This document shows positions 53,706 through 61,560 of a stretch of DNA of 61,569 nucleotides, piece by piece. Below the pieces are notes generated by a model. It searched no databases. It saw only the letters and a program-made list of their open reading frames with translations, and was not told the origin of the DNA. Within the stretch, counting starts at the first letter, position 1, and every line of letters starts with the position of its first letter. The translations under genes were made by a program, and so were the position numbers. Origin of the DNA: Lapidilactobacillus achengensis (GTDB lineage Bacteria > Bacillota > Bacilli > Lactobacillales > Lactobacillaceae); contig NZ_RHOV01000016.1 in the NCBI RefSeq assembly GCF_003946655.1, positions 1 through 61,569 on the forward strand, in the 5' to 3' direction.

Positions 53706-54839
53706 TTAATTCGTAAACCGTCTAAAGAAGCGGACCAACCATTGCGAGAAGGCATCGGAGTTGTTGAGGCCGTAAACCAGCCCCGAGGTCAGTAACAACA
53801 ACCCGACAAAGGTGACCAGGATCCAGAAGTGGCGCCGCTTATTCATGATCAGCACCGCGACGAACTCACGGATCAACGCGTTCGGCAGGAAGTAAAGCCG
53901 TGTAGGCGCGCCAACACCATTAGCAGGTAGGCCAGCTTGGCGCGCATACAAGCCCGCCCGGAAAGTGTGATAGTTATTGGTGAAGAACTTGACCCGTGGT
54001 TGTGCCCGGGTCCCTTGATAATCAGACGTGATCAGTTGCTTCGAAAAGGTCATATTCTCTAAGGTAGTCGTAGACCGATCTTCCAACAACACCAAGCGCG
54101 GATCCAAGCCGTGGCCCACCGCGTAATCGGCCATCGCCTTGGCTTCAGACAACTTCTCGTCTGGACCCTGCCCGCCAGAGAAAATGATTTTCGGAGCAGG
54201 ACGACCTTTGGCTTGTTGCTTCTGGGCAAACTTCAGCGCCCGCTCGATCCGATTACCGAGCAGGCGTGAGACCCGATCACCATCGATCAACCCGGCGCCG
54301 AGCACAATCAAATAATCGGCCCGGTAGCCCCGCGGCACGAACTGATACAAGGCGGCGTTGACCAAGAAATTATAACTACAAACAACCAAGTAGAAGCCAA
54401 TAAAGGGCAACACCGTTAAAATCACATTTAACCAGTTAGGCAGAAAACGGTTCACCGCCAGCAGGTTGATCACCCACAGTAAGATCAGGCCCACACCTAA
54501 GAACAGCGTCAACATATTCGACAAGGTATGACTTTCCCGTTTCCACACCAAAATCGCATTCCACAGCAGGAGCGCCCACAGGAAGAAAAGCACCAAGGCA
54601 ATCAACATGAGGAGCATAATGAAGGTGATCCCCATGATCGTGATAAATACCACGTTGCGCGTCCAGAAAATCAAAAAGGCCAATTCTAATAAGAAAACAA
54701 CAAAAAATAACGTAAATAAAACACCATTCACTAACCGTCGCGGTTCCGCTAACCACGACCACAGAAATATTCCCAAAAGGACGATCGTCGCCAGTCCCGT
54801 ATATAAGGGAGCCTGATTCAACCAACCTGCTGTCGCCAT
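53706..54839 (-). CDS. YdcF/DUF218 family membrane protein
   Basis: This 377-residue protein has about six hydrophobic helices in residues 10-185 and a C-terminal DUF218 domain from RADYLIVLGAGLIDGDRVSR to FTNNYHTFRAGLYARQAG. Hallmarks are VLGAG, the IFSGGQGPDE loop, EAKAMADYAV and the LEDRSTTTLEN motif, and one more helix follows near 345. The DUF218 domain includes SanA/ElyC-like proteins connected with envelope integrity; its biochemical role is unsettled. The ATG at 54839 has AAGGG close by; the GTG at 54851 is too near GGGGGA. The gene is single. Confidence 0.82.
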   Translation of the reverse strand: MATAGWLNQAPLYTGLATIVLLGIFLWSWLAEPRRLVNGVLFTLFFVVFLLELAFLIFWTRNVVFITIMGITFIMLLMLIALVLFFLWALLLWNAILVWKRESHTLSNMLTLFLGVGLILLWVINLLAVNRFLPNWLNVILTVLPFIGFYLVVCSYNFLVNAALYQFVPRGYRADYLIVLGAGLIDGDRVSRLLGNRIERALKFAQKQQAKGRPAPKIIFSGGQGPDEKLSEAKAMADYAVGHGLDPRLVLLEDRSTTTLENMTFSKQLITSDYQGTRAQPRVKFFTNNYHTFRAGLYARQAGLPANGVGAPTRLYFLPNALIREFVAVLIMNKRRHFWILVTFVGLLLLTSGLVYGLNNSDAFSQWLVRFFRRFTN

Positions 54840-54894
54840 TATTCCCTTCACTCCCCCGAAGCCATTATTTTGATTGCGCTAGGATCAGCCCACC

Positions 54895-55215
54895 TCAATT
54901 CAGGAAAGTAGTGTGCCGTGTCTTCCAATCGATCAATTTGATATTGACCCAGAACCCATAGATCCCCAAAGTAATGATCGTCAAAACCAGCCACTTCAGC
55001 CATTGTCCAAACAATTCAACGGCAGTCCCGTCGAAATGCATCCGATGACCATCAACAACCGTATGATTGATCCGCCACCCATAAATCATCGTCAATGCCC
55101 AAGGATAACAGATTCCCAACGTTACCGCTGTCACGATTGTTCCCATTAACGTCCACCCGATAAACTGCAACAACCCACCATCAAAAAATGATGTTTCACC
55201 ATTCCGTGTTTCCAT
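54895..55215 (-). CDS. Small DUF898-like membrane protein
   Basis: This 106-residue protein has two hydrophobic helices (LLQFIGWTLMGTIVTAVTLGI; LKWLVLTIITLGIYGFWV), each ending in the TLGI motif, and internal repeats GGLLQFIG and DGTAVELFG typical of DUF898 (YjgN-like) proteins. The function is unknown. GGTGG lies 4 bases before the ATG at 55215. It lies 55 bases upstream of the YdcF gene on the same strand, so the two could be co-transcribed. Confidence 0.72.
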   Translation of the reverse strand: METRNGETSFFDGGLLQFIGWTLMGTIVTAVTLGICYPWALTMIYGWRINHTVVDGHRMHFDGTAVELFGQWLKWLVLTIITLGIYGFWVNIKLIDWKTRHTTFLN

Positions 55216-55299
55216 TTTTCCACCCCATCGCACGCCGTCCGTGCCCTTCAAATTGTCTATATTTTACCATAATTATTCTGTCGATTCGGCGCTTTTCAA

Positions 55300-55331
55300 C
55301 AAAATAGGACGAAAGGCTGAACGCCTTTCGC
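55300..55331 (-). terminator. Terminator after the MerR/TipAS gene
   Basis: CGAAAGGC pairs with GCCTTTCG around a five-base loop. The minus-strand continuation is T-rich but not a clean run, so it may be weak. Confidence 0.55.
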
Positions 55332-55398
55332 CCCGTGGACTTGCCCTGACAACGTCACTGTCTTTAATTGATGCGACGTAACCGCACTCACCGCTGAT

Positions 55399-56172
55399 CT
55401 AGCGCGCGTAGTGGTCAATGATCGCCACCAATAACGCGGTCGCGCCAGGACCAGCCGCGTCATCATAATACTTGATAAACCGCGGATCTGCTGCGTACAT
55501 GGCCGCCAACCCACGATGGGCTTCCGCCGAATAAGGTTTCGCCTGGCCCCAAGCCAGCCGCACCCAAGCACGGTGCGCCGCAAAAACTTGTTGGCTCCCG
55601 CTTGAATCCAGATCCGGTGTGGTTGGCCCCAGCAACTGGCGCAACCCGGCAAAAACCTGCTGCTCTAATTGCTGCATTTGTTGGACCGCCGCCGCCGAAC
55701 GCGCCAACCACTGCTGATTGGCCCGCTCAACTTGCGCGTCGCCATATTTTTGCCGAATTTCTGGGCCATATGCTTGTTCGTTGTTCGTCACTTGCGCCGC
55801 TTTAAAGGCGGCAAATTTCTCTTGATCACTCATGATGAGCGCCCCTTTCTGATAGTCAAGCGTCCGCTGCACCAAGGCCAAGAGCCCCGCGATCCGCGTT
55901 TGCTGAGCCAGTAATGCCTGTTCTTGTTCTTGCAACGCTTGAAGAATGTTGAAATCAGGAGCCAGTAAAATTTGCTTGATCTGCGCCAAAGGCAAGCCAA
56001 GTTCGCGATAAAACAAAATTTGTTGCAAGCGATCGACCTGATCACTGGCGAACGACCGATAATTATTTTCCGGATCACGTTGAGCCACTAGCAGCCCCTC
56101 GTTTTCATAAAACCGGATCGTCCGCTGGCTGACTCCGGCTAATTTAGCCAGTTCATTGGTTTGATAGCGCAT
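55399..56172 (-). CDS. MerR family regulator with TipAS-like effector domain
   Basis: This 257-residue regulator has a MerR winged helix (TNELAKLAGVSQRTIRFYENEGLL, about 5-28), the second wing region NNYRSFASDQVDRLQQI, a long dimerisation helix (about 80-120), and a C-terminal TipAS-type helical domain (FKAAQVTNNEQAYGPEIRQKYGDAQV to GATALLVAIIDHYA). TipAS domains bind thiopeptides or other bulky compounds and switch the protein to an activator. GGAGG lies 7 bases before the ATG. Its own promoter has the 19-bp spacer expected for MerR control, so it is probably autoregulated. The oxidoreductase operon just upstream is a possible partner but has a terminator between. Confidence 0.88.
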   Translation of the reverse strand: MRYQTNELAKLAGVSQRTIRFYENEGLLVAQRDPENNYRSFASDQVDRLQQILFYRELGLPLAQIKQILLAPDFNILQALQEQEQALLAQQTRIAGLLALVQRTLDYQKGALIMSDQEKFAAFKAAQVTNNEQAYGPEIRQKYGDAQVERANQQWLARSAAAVQQMQQLEQQVFAGLRQLLGPTTPDLDSSGSQQVFAAHRAWVRLAWGQAKPYSAEAHRGLAAMYAADPRFIKYYDDAAGPGATALLVAIIDHYAR

Positions 56173-56194
56173 CTGACCACCTCCTGATAACCAC

Positions 56195-56225
56195 AGCATA
56201 AGGGCTGACGTAACGTCAAGGTCAA
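56195..56225 (-). promoter_or_regulatory. MerR-type promoter of the merR/tipAS gene
   Basis: On the minus strand TTGACC (56220-56225) and TATGCT (56195-56200) are 19 bp apart. The spacer holds the dyad TGACG-T-TACGTCA centred as in MerR-activated promoters. Confidence 0.8.
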
Positions 56226-56245
56226 GCGAAATTTCTCAGAATGCA

Positions 56246-56274
56246 AAAAAGGTAGCAGGACAGACCTGGCTACC
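56246..56274 (-). terminator. Terminator overlapping the end of the 58-residue gene
   Basis: GGTAGCCAGGTC pairs with GACAGGCTACC-like sequence (stem GGTAGC/GCTACC with an inner extension) and is followed by six T on the minus strand. It begins within the stop codon of the small gene. Confidence 0.65.
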
Positions 56275-56446
56275 ATTGCTCGTGATTCCAAATGCGACCG
56301 TCCAGCTCCCCTTGCCCATTGACCAATCGTTGCGCCAAGTCCGCCACATAGGTTTGGGTCACCGCTAGCAAGGCGCGATCCTGATACTGCGGCAGTTGCT
56401 GGCTCAAGTCTGCTAAGGTTTGTTGTAGCCATTGTTCATCCATCAT
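56270..56446 (-). CDS. Small 58-residue protein coupled to the oxidoreductase gene
   Basis: I recognise no family. It begins MMDEQWLQQTLADLSQQL and ends GRIWNHEQW, is acidic and helical, and is rich in Gln and Leu. Its ATG overlaps the TGA of the oxidoreductase gene (ATGA), and the terminator sits at its stop codon, so it is clearly the last gene of that operon. Such tight coupling and shared Gln-rich helices with the oxidoreductase C-terminus suggest that the two proteins interact. Confidence 0.7.
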   Translation of the reverse strand: MMDEQWLQQTLADLSQQLPQYQDRALLAVTQTYVADLAQRLVNGQGELDGRIWNHEQW

Positions 56447-57138
56447 GCTTGCTCCCCACTACGAATCTCTCGCAATTGTTCTTGCAACGTTTGGTATTCA
56501 GCCACGCCAGCCTCCAACTGTTCACGGATCAGCGTCAATTGTTGCCGCTGCGCTGTTGTGGCCGGCTGTAACTGCGCCAATTGCGCCAACAACCACTGCC
56601 CGCGCTGCGCGAAACTTGCCGGCTGGGCCAAAGTCAGCCGCTGTTGATAAGTCACCAAAAGTTGTTGCCGCTCCGCCGGCGTTTGATAGGCAAATTGCGT
56701 GATGACTAACGGTGGCAAATAGCGCCAATTCAATTTCTCCGCAAAGGCCTGGTACGGGCGCAAAAGCTCACTGATAGCGAAATGTTCCTGCGCGCCCGCC
56801 TGGTAAGTCGCCAGTGATTGGCCCAAGGACACCACCACGGACAGCTCTTTGCCAGCCAAGTTCCCGTATTGCGCCACCTCGCCAGTGAAAACCTCATCTT
56901 GCCACTGCTTCAAAATAAACGGCGCGCTATACCAGTAAAAGGGAAACTGGAACACAATCCGCTGGGCCTGTTTGACCAAGTCCAACTCGGCGCTGGCCTG
57001 AAAATGACCATTCACGCCTGCGACGGCCGTTATATCATGCCATTGAATCGCCCCGGTCGGTGGTAAACTAGCCTTGAGAAACTGCTGTGTCGGCGAATTG
57101 GCCACTTCAGGATGGGCCACTAAAATCAAAGTTTTCAT
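56443..57138 (-). CDS. NAD(P)H-dependent oxidoreductase, flavodoxin-fold (NQO1/KefF-like)
   Basis: This 231-residue protein has the family start LILVAHPEVANSPTQQFL, the central FQFPFYWYSAPFILKQWQDEVFT motif that builds the active site in NQO1/KefF/MdaB-type flavoproteins, and the SLGQSLATYQAG flavin-binding loop. It probably reduces quinones or other electrophiles with FMN. The usual family length is about 175-190; here an extra Gln/Leu-rich, coiled-coil-like tail of about 45 residues is added (REQLEAGVAEYQTLQEQLRE). GAGG lies 8 bases before the ATG at 57138; the adjacent ATG at 57141 is also possible. It is followed by an overlapping 58-residue gene and then by merR/tipAS. Confidence 0.85.
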   Translation of the reverse strand: MKTLILVAHPEVANSPTQQFLKASLPPTGAIQWHDITAVAGVNGHFQASAELDLVKQAQRIVFQFPFYWYSAPFILKQWQDEVFTGEVAQYGNLAGKELSVVVSLGQSLATYQAGAQEHFAISELLRPYQAFAEKLNWRYLPPLVITQFAYQTPAERQQLLVTYQQRLTLAQPASFAQRGQWLLAQLAQLQPATTAQRQQLTLIREQLEAGVAEYQTLQEQLREIRSGEQA

Positions 57139-57327
57139 CATCAATACCTCAAACGTTTTTTGATAGGTTGCCATGCACTGGCGCAATACTGACAAGTTGC
57201 GGTGGGAAACGAGCTGCCTTTGAACAGGTTGGTTGCGGCGCGTCCCGCGATTTTATTTGCGGCAATTTCGGTTACGACAGGTTACAAGGGGCCCCCACTG
57301 ATCACAGGGTGTATTACCGCGCGCTGA

Positions 57328-57837
57328 TCAAGCCTGCTCACGTTGCTGGATCACCCCGGCTGCCAACAAAAATAATTGCACGGTGGTGGGGCCAACAAAC
57401 TTAAAGCCCCGGCGCTTCATATCACGAGCTACCTGTGTTCCCAGGCTTGACTGTTGATTTAACGGCGTTCCCGGCGCGATTACCATGACCCACTGCTGGT
57501 GGTCGGTGAAATGCCAAAGATAGGCACCAAAGTCCGCGAACTCTGGCCGTAACAGCATAATCGCCCGCGCGTTCGCGATCACCGCGCGTAACTTGCGCGG
57601 ATTGCGAATCAATTCCGGATCACGCAAGAAGCGTTCCAGCTCCGGTTCATCAAACCCAGCAACGATCTGCGGATCGAAATCGGCGAAAGCTCGCCGAAAC
57701 GCCGGCAACTTACTGGCCGCCGCCTGCCAACTCAAGCCCGCTTGAAAAACCGCGACGACCAACAGCTCAAACAGCGTCGCTTCATCGTGAGTTTCCTGGC
57801 CAAATAAACGTTGATACTCCTCAACACCCGCTGACAT
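57328..57837 (-). CDS. Divergent DNA-3-methyladenine glycosylase I (Tag-like)
   Basis: This 169-residue protein aligns with Tag through LFELL..VFQAGLSWQAAASKLPAFRRAFADFDP, LIRNPRKLRAVIANARA and MKRRGFKFVGPTTVQLFLLAAGV. In Escherichia coli Tag the QAGLSW motif is preceded by Glu38, and zinc is bound by Cys4, His17, His175 and Cys179. Here the Glu position is Ala (VAVFQAGLSW) and none of the zinc ligands is present at either end. It may therefore be a non-zinc subgroup with altered specificity. AAGGAGG lies 5 bases before the ATG. It begins 10 bases after mgtC, so it is likely in that operon. Confidence 0.8.
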   Translation of the reverse strand: MSAGVEEYQRLFGQETHDEATLFELLVVAVFQAGLSWQAAASKLPAFRRAFADFDPQIVAGFDEPELERFLRDPELIRNPRKLRAVIANARAIMLLRPEFADFGAYLWHFTDHQQWVMVIAPGTPLNQQSSLGTQVARDMKRRGFKFVGPTTVQLFLLAAGVIQQREQA

Positions 57838-57847
57838 GGCGACCTCC

Positions 57848-58561
57848 TTAAACGTTGACCAGCCGCACTTGTTGCATATGATCAAAGGCGGATAAGTCAT
57901 CAACCAACTGCACATAACTCATTTCATGCGGCAAATCGATGGCGTAAACATTGGTATAAACCACGCCACTGTCCAGCCGACTTACTTTGAAGCTGACCCG
58001 TTCGATCTTAATTTTTTTGTCCGCAAAGTAGGCCTGCAACTGCTCTCTGGTCGCGGTTTTTTCCGTGTACTGAATCTCGACCCGCTTGAAGGCTGGATGC
58101 ACCACAATCACTTTTTTCAAAAGCGCCAGGACGGCCAAAACAACCAGCGCGCTGATCCCGGCGATGCGGTAATACCCCATCCCCACGGCCAAGCCCAAAC
58201 CAGCCGTCGCCCACAATGAAGCCGCGGTGGTCAATCCAGTCACGGCGCGATGCGTGACCACGATTGTCCCTGCGCCCAGAAAGCCGATGCCACTGACAAC
58301 CTGCGCAATCAGCCGCGCTTCATCGGCGCGAATCACGCCTGCGAATTGGGGTTGCGCCTTGGCGAACGCCAACGCCTCAAAGCCGATTTCTTGCTGGATC
58401 ATCGCGATCACGCAGGCGCCGACGCAAACGAGGATGTGTGTGCGGATGCCGGCGGGATGGTTCTTTTGCTCCCGGTCGTAGCCGATCAAGCCCGAGATCA
58501 CCACGGCTGCCAAAAGCCGAATGAGAATCTCTACCGTTGTCACTGATAATTTCAAAATCAT
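57848..58561 (-). CDS. MgtC/SapB family membrane protein
   Basis: This 237-residue protein has an N-terminal MgtC domain with about five membrane segments and the motifs GLIGYDREQKNHPAGIRTHILVCVG (residues about 19-43) and VVSGIGFLGAGTIV. A C-terminal soluble, ACT-like domain (about 160-237) follows. MgtC proteins modulate magnesium or phosphate homeostasis and F1Fo ATPase in other bacteria; the role here is unproven. GGGGG is only one base from the ATG, so initiation is not well explained. It is first in a likely two-gene operon with the Tag-like gene. Confidence 0.85.
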   Translation of the reverse strand: MILKLSVTTVEILIRLLAAVVISGLIGYDREQKNHPAGIRTHILVCVGACVIAMIQQEIGFEALAFAKAQPQFAGVIRADEARLIAQVVSGIGFLGAGTIVVTHRAVTGLTTAASLWATAGLGLAVGMGYYRIAGISALVVLAVLALLKKVIVVHPAFKRVEIQYTEKTATREQLQAYFADKKIKIERVSFKVSRLDSGVVYTNVYAIDLPHEMSYVQLVDDLSAFDHMQQVRLVNV

Positions 58562-58690
58562 GCCCCCAAAAATGCTTTCTTACACCTTATATCATACCAT
58601 GTTCCGGGCAGCTGGGTGTTTTCGCGTCTGACCACTTTGGACGAAAATTGCTGACGCTGGGTGAGATGGCCTGGCTGTTTTGATAAAAGT

Positions 58691-59070
58691 AGGTTGGCCG
58701 CAGCTTGCGCTGCGAAATTCGGGGTGAGCTCGCTGTGGGCACTGTTTTGAGCCAATCCGCAAAGTACGCGGCTTGTCTCAAAATCAGGCCTTGTCCTAAG
58801 CGGCAAAGCCGCCAAGGACAATTTCACGGCGATCTCACCCCGAATTTCTCCGCTCCAGCCGCTAAACGTTTTAACAGCCGTTTGAGCACTCACACCGACT
58901 GGCAAGCTGTGGTCAATTGATGAGGATCCACGCAATTTACGGCCGTGGTTAGTGGTCACAAGCTTTAAATTGGTGACACCAGTACAATCTGTCTGATGAA
59001 CTAAGGCAAGTTCTTGATCAGTCAGTTGAATCGGTCGGTTTCACCGAGGATTATCTAGGAGGCAAGTGTA
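58691..59070 (+). repeat. Foldback element copy 7a (left half)
   Basis: It starts with the GCAGCTTGCGCTGC hairpin. The left foldback at 58714-58848 has the outer stem GAAATTCGGGGTGAG and hairpins TTGTCCTAAGCGGC/GCCGCCAAGGACAA, matching copy 4. The core stops near 59070 and is joined to a second copy, so the right half is missing. Confidence 0.82.
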
Positions 59071-59785
59071 GTGGGGCTCCAGAATAGTTGCGTAGCTAAG
59101 CGGAAGGGAAAATGCTAGGTCGGCGAACACGTTTCAACACCACGCTCCGCTCCAGCCGCTCAACGTTACCACAGTCTTTTGAGCACTCACGCCAACTGAC
59201 AAGCTATGGTCAATTGGTAGGGAGCCACGTCATTGACAACCATGTCCAGTGATCATCAACTTTAAATTGGTGACACCAGTGCAGTCTGTCTGATGAACAA
59301 ACCTAGTTCTCAGTGAATCAGCCGAATCAATCGGTTTCCACCTAAGGATTGTTTAGGGAACAAGTAAAGATGTTCAACCAATGCAAACTGTTCCAACCTA
59401 CTAATCCCAATCCGTTGACATTGCCGTACCACCCCAAAAAGGGCAATTGTTTTGACCTCTAGCTCGCCAAACCACTTCGTCAAATCCTTCACTTCGATTG
59501 CAGATAAGCTCGATTCCGCCTAGCAACCGGGTCGGGCCATGCGGCTCAGCAGTGAAATTATTCTTTGCGGCTTTGCCGCTTAGAATAAGGCTCGATTTTG
59601 AGACAAGCCGCGCACTTTGCGGATTGGCTCAAAACGACGCCCACTGCGTTCCAGCCGCACAAATGGCCCGACCCGGTTGCGCTCACGCGCAACACCCACT
59701 CACCCCTGCAATCAAGCGCAGGTTCCAGAATAGCAACCAACCGCCTAAATCAATTTCAAAACAGTTGCCCACCCCACCCCAGTTC
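59071..59785 (+). repeat. Foldback element copy 7b (with variant right foldback)
   Basis: It begins inside a broken module Z (GCGTAGCTAAGCGGAAGG to CGGCGAACACGTTTC), continues with the core, and ends with the right foldback at 59523-59680. The outer stem is GCAACCGGGTCGGGCCAT with ATGGCCCGACCCGGTTGC, different from all other copies yet perfectly paired. The tail includes the hairpin GTTGCGCTCACGCGCAAC. It is a tandem partial duplication relative to copy 7a. Confidence 0.85.
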
Positions 59786-59884
59786 GACATTTATAGTAGA
59801 AGCCGATTTCATTCACAATCTTCACGAAACCACTTATCCCCATTCGCATCGCGTTTGTGCGCCACTAAAAACAAGTTGAAAGCG

Positions 59885-59912
59885 TTGACATTATTGGCGA
59901 ATCCGCTACAAT
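59885..59912 (+). promoter_or_regulatory. nox promoter
   Basis: A consensus -35 TTGACA (59885-59890) and -10 TACAAT (59907-59912) are separated by 16 bp, about 55 bp before the start codon. Confidence 0.75.
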
Positions 59913-59968
59913 GAAAATGTAGTCTGTATCAAAATTATTGGAAAACCAAATAAACGGAGGAAGTCCTT

Positions 59969-61321
59969 ATGAAAGTTATTGTTATTGGCTGCACACATGC
60001 CGGCACTTTTGCGACACAACAAATTTTGACTGAGCATCCTGATTGGCAAGTTACCGTTTACGAACGCAATGATAATCTCTCATTCTTATCATGTGGGATC
60101 GCGCTTTGGGTCGGCGGTCACGTTTCCGATCCGAAGAAGATGTTTTATTCAAGTCCTGAGGCATTAGCTGGCTTAGGCGCAACGATGAAGATGCAATATG
60201 ATGTTCTCAACGTTGACACTGCTGCTAAAACCGTTCGCGTCAAAGATTTGAAAACTGGGGAAGAATCAACTGACACTTACGACAAATTAGTAGTTACAAC
60301 TGGCTCAGCGCCAGTGATCCCACCAATTGAAGGCATCGACAACGCTAAAGTCCAACTTTGCAAGAACTGGACGCATGCGACCCAAATCAAAGCAGAGTCC
60401 GAGAAGATCGATTCAGCGATCGTGATCGGCGCTGGCTATATTGGCGCTGAACTGGCTGAACAACTTTCTCTGTTGGGCAAGAAAGTGACTTTGATCGACG
60501 CTTTACCGCGTGTGCTCGCTAAGAATTTCGACGCGGCGATCACCGAACGCGTTGAACAAGATTATCGCGACCATGGTGTTCATTTGGCGATGGGCGAGAA
60601 AGTTGTTAAATTCAGTGGCACCGATGAAATCACGGTCACGACTGATCACGGCAGCTATACCGCTGATATTGCGATCATGGCAGCTGGTTTCCGGCCTAAC
60701 ACCGAACTGATGAAAGGCAAAGTTGAGATGATCGGCAATGGCGCGATCGTTACCAACGAATATATGCAATCTAGCGATCCTGATATTTACGCGGCGGGTG
60801 ACTCCTCCGTTGTTCACTACAACCCAACTGGCAAGGACGACTATATTCCATTGGCAACCAATGCGGTTCGTCAAGGGATCTTAGTTGGGAAGAACATTGC
60901 CGCGCCAACCGAGAAATATTTAGGCACACAAGCGTCATCCGCGGTTGAATTATACGGTAAGACGATTGCTTCTTCCGGCTTGACCGTCGATGGGGCTAAG
61001 GCTCGCGGCGTGGTTGTTGACCACGTTGTTTTGGAACAAAACTATCGGCCCGAATTCATGCTGACGACCACGCCAATTTTGATGGAACTGACTTGGGATC
61101 CTGAAACTCGTGTCGTTAAGGGTGGGGCTTTCTTCAGCTCTTATGACTGTGCGCAATCTGCCAACGTTCTCTCGCTGGCAATCCAAACCAAGATGACGAT
61201 CGACACGCTCTCCATGGTCGATATGTTCTTCCAACCTAACTTCGACCAACCTGTCAACTACGTCAATGCCTTAGCTGGCGCCGCAGTTGCCAAGGCCGCC
61301 GAAGCGGTGGGCGCCAAATAG
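59969..61321 (+). CDS. nox: FAD-dependent NADH oxidase (probably water-forming)
   Basis: This 450-residue flavoenzyme is of the NADH oxidase/CoA-disulfide reductase family. It has an FAD-binding start VIVIGCTHAG (3-12), the redox-active single Cys42 in SFLSCGIALW, the NAD-binding AIVIGAGYIGAELAEQL near 151-167, the second FAD motif IYAAGDSS near 275 and a C-terminal dimer domain. Cys42 as sulfenic acid is characteristic of the enzyme that reduces O2 to water with NADH. It regenerates NAD and removes oxygen in lactic acid bacteria. GGAGGA lies 7 bases before the ATG. It has its own promoter and terminator. A CoA-disulfide reductase is the alternative. Confidence 0.92.
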   Translation: MKVIVIGCTHAGTFATQQILTEHPDWQVTVYERNDNLSFLSCGIALWVGGHVSDPKKMFYSSPEALAGLGATMKMQYDVLNVDTAAKTVRVKDLKTGEESTDTYDKLVVTTGSAPVIPPIEGIDNAKVQLCKNWTHATQIKAESEKIDSAIVIGAGYIGAELAEQLSLLGKKVTLIDALPRVLAKNFDAAITERVEQDYRDHGVHLAMGEKVVKFSGTDEITVTTDHGSYTADIAIMAAGFRPNTELMKGKVEMIGNGAIVTNEYMQSSDPDIYAAGDSSVVHYNPTGKDDYIPLATNAVRQGILVGKNIAAPTEKYLGTQASSAVELYGKTIASSGLTVDGAKARGVVVDHVVLEQNYRPEFMLTTTPILMELTWDPETRVVKGGAFFSSYDCAQSANVLSLAIQTKMTIDTLSMVDMFFQPNFDQPVNYVNALAGAAVAKAAEAVGAK

Positions 61322-61426
61322 TCGCCAGTCACCCAACCTGTTAATTAGTTAATCCGCAACAACTACCTGAGTTAGTTGCAATTGAGACTGATCCAAGTAG
61401 ACAAAACCCACAACGCAGATTTCCGG

Positions 61427-61482
61427 GTCTAGAATTTTTGGTGTTGAAAGATGATTTCACACCAGGAGTTCTAGACTTTTTT
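61427..61482 (+). terminator. nox terminator
   Basis: GTCTAGAA pairs with TTCTAGAC outside and GGTGT.GAAA with TTTCACACC inside; six T follow on the plus strand. Confidence 0.85.
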
Positions 61483-61560
61483 GATGACATAAAAAGGCAT
61501 CTACGCCTCCTAGTGCTATACTTTAAGTGACTAAACCAAAGGTAAGCGAGGTAGGTATAG

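Noticed and set aside
57838-57915. N-terminal extension of the Tag-like protein containing a CGW motif reminiscent of Tag
   Set aside because: It overlaps the end of mgtC and the ribosome site. Spacing to QAGLSW differs from Tag by four residues, so the match is probably chance.
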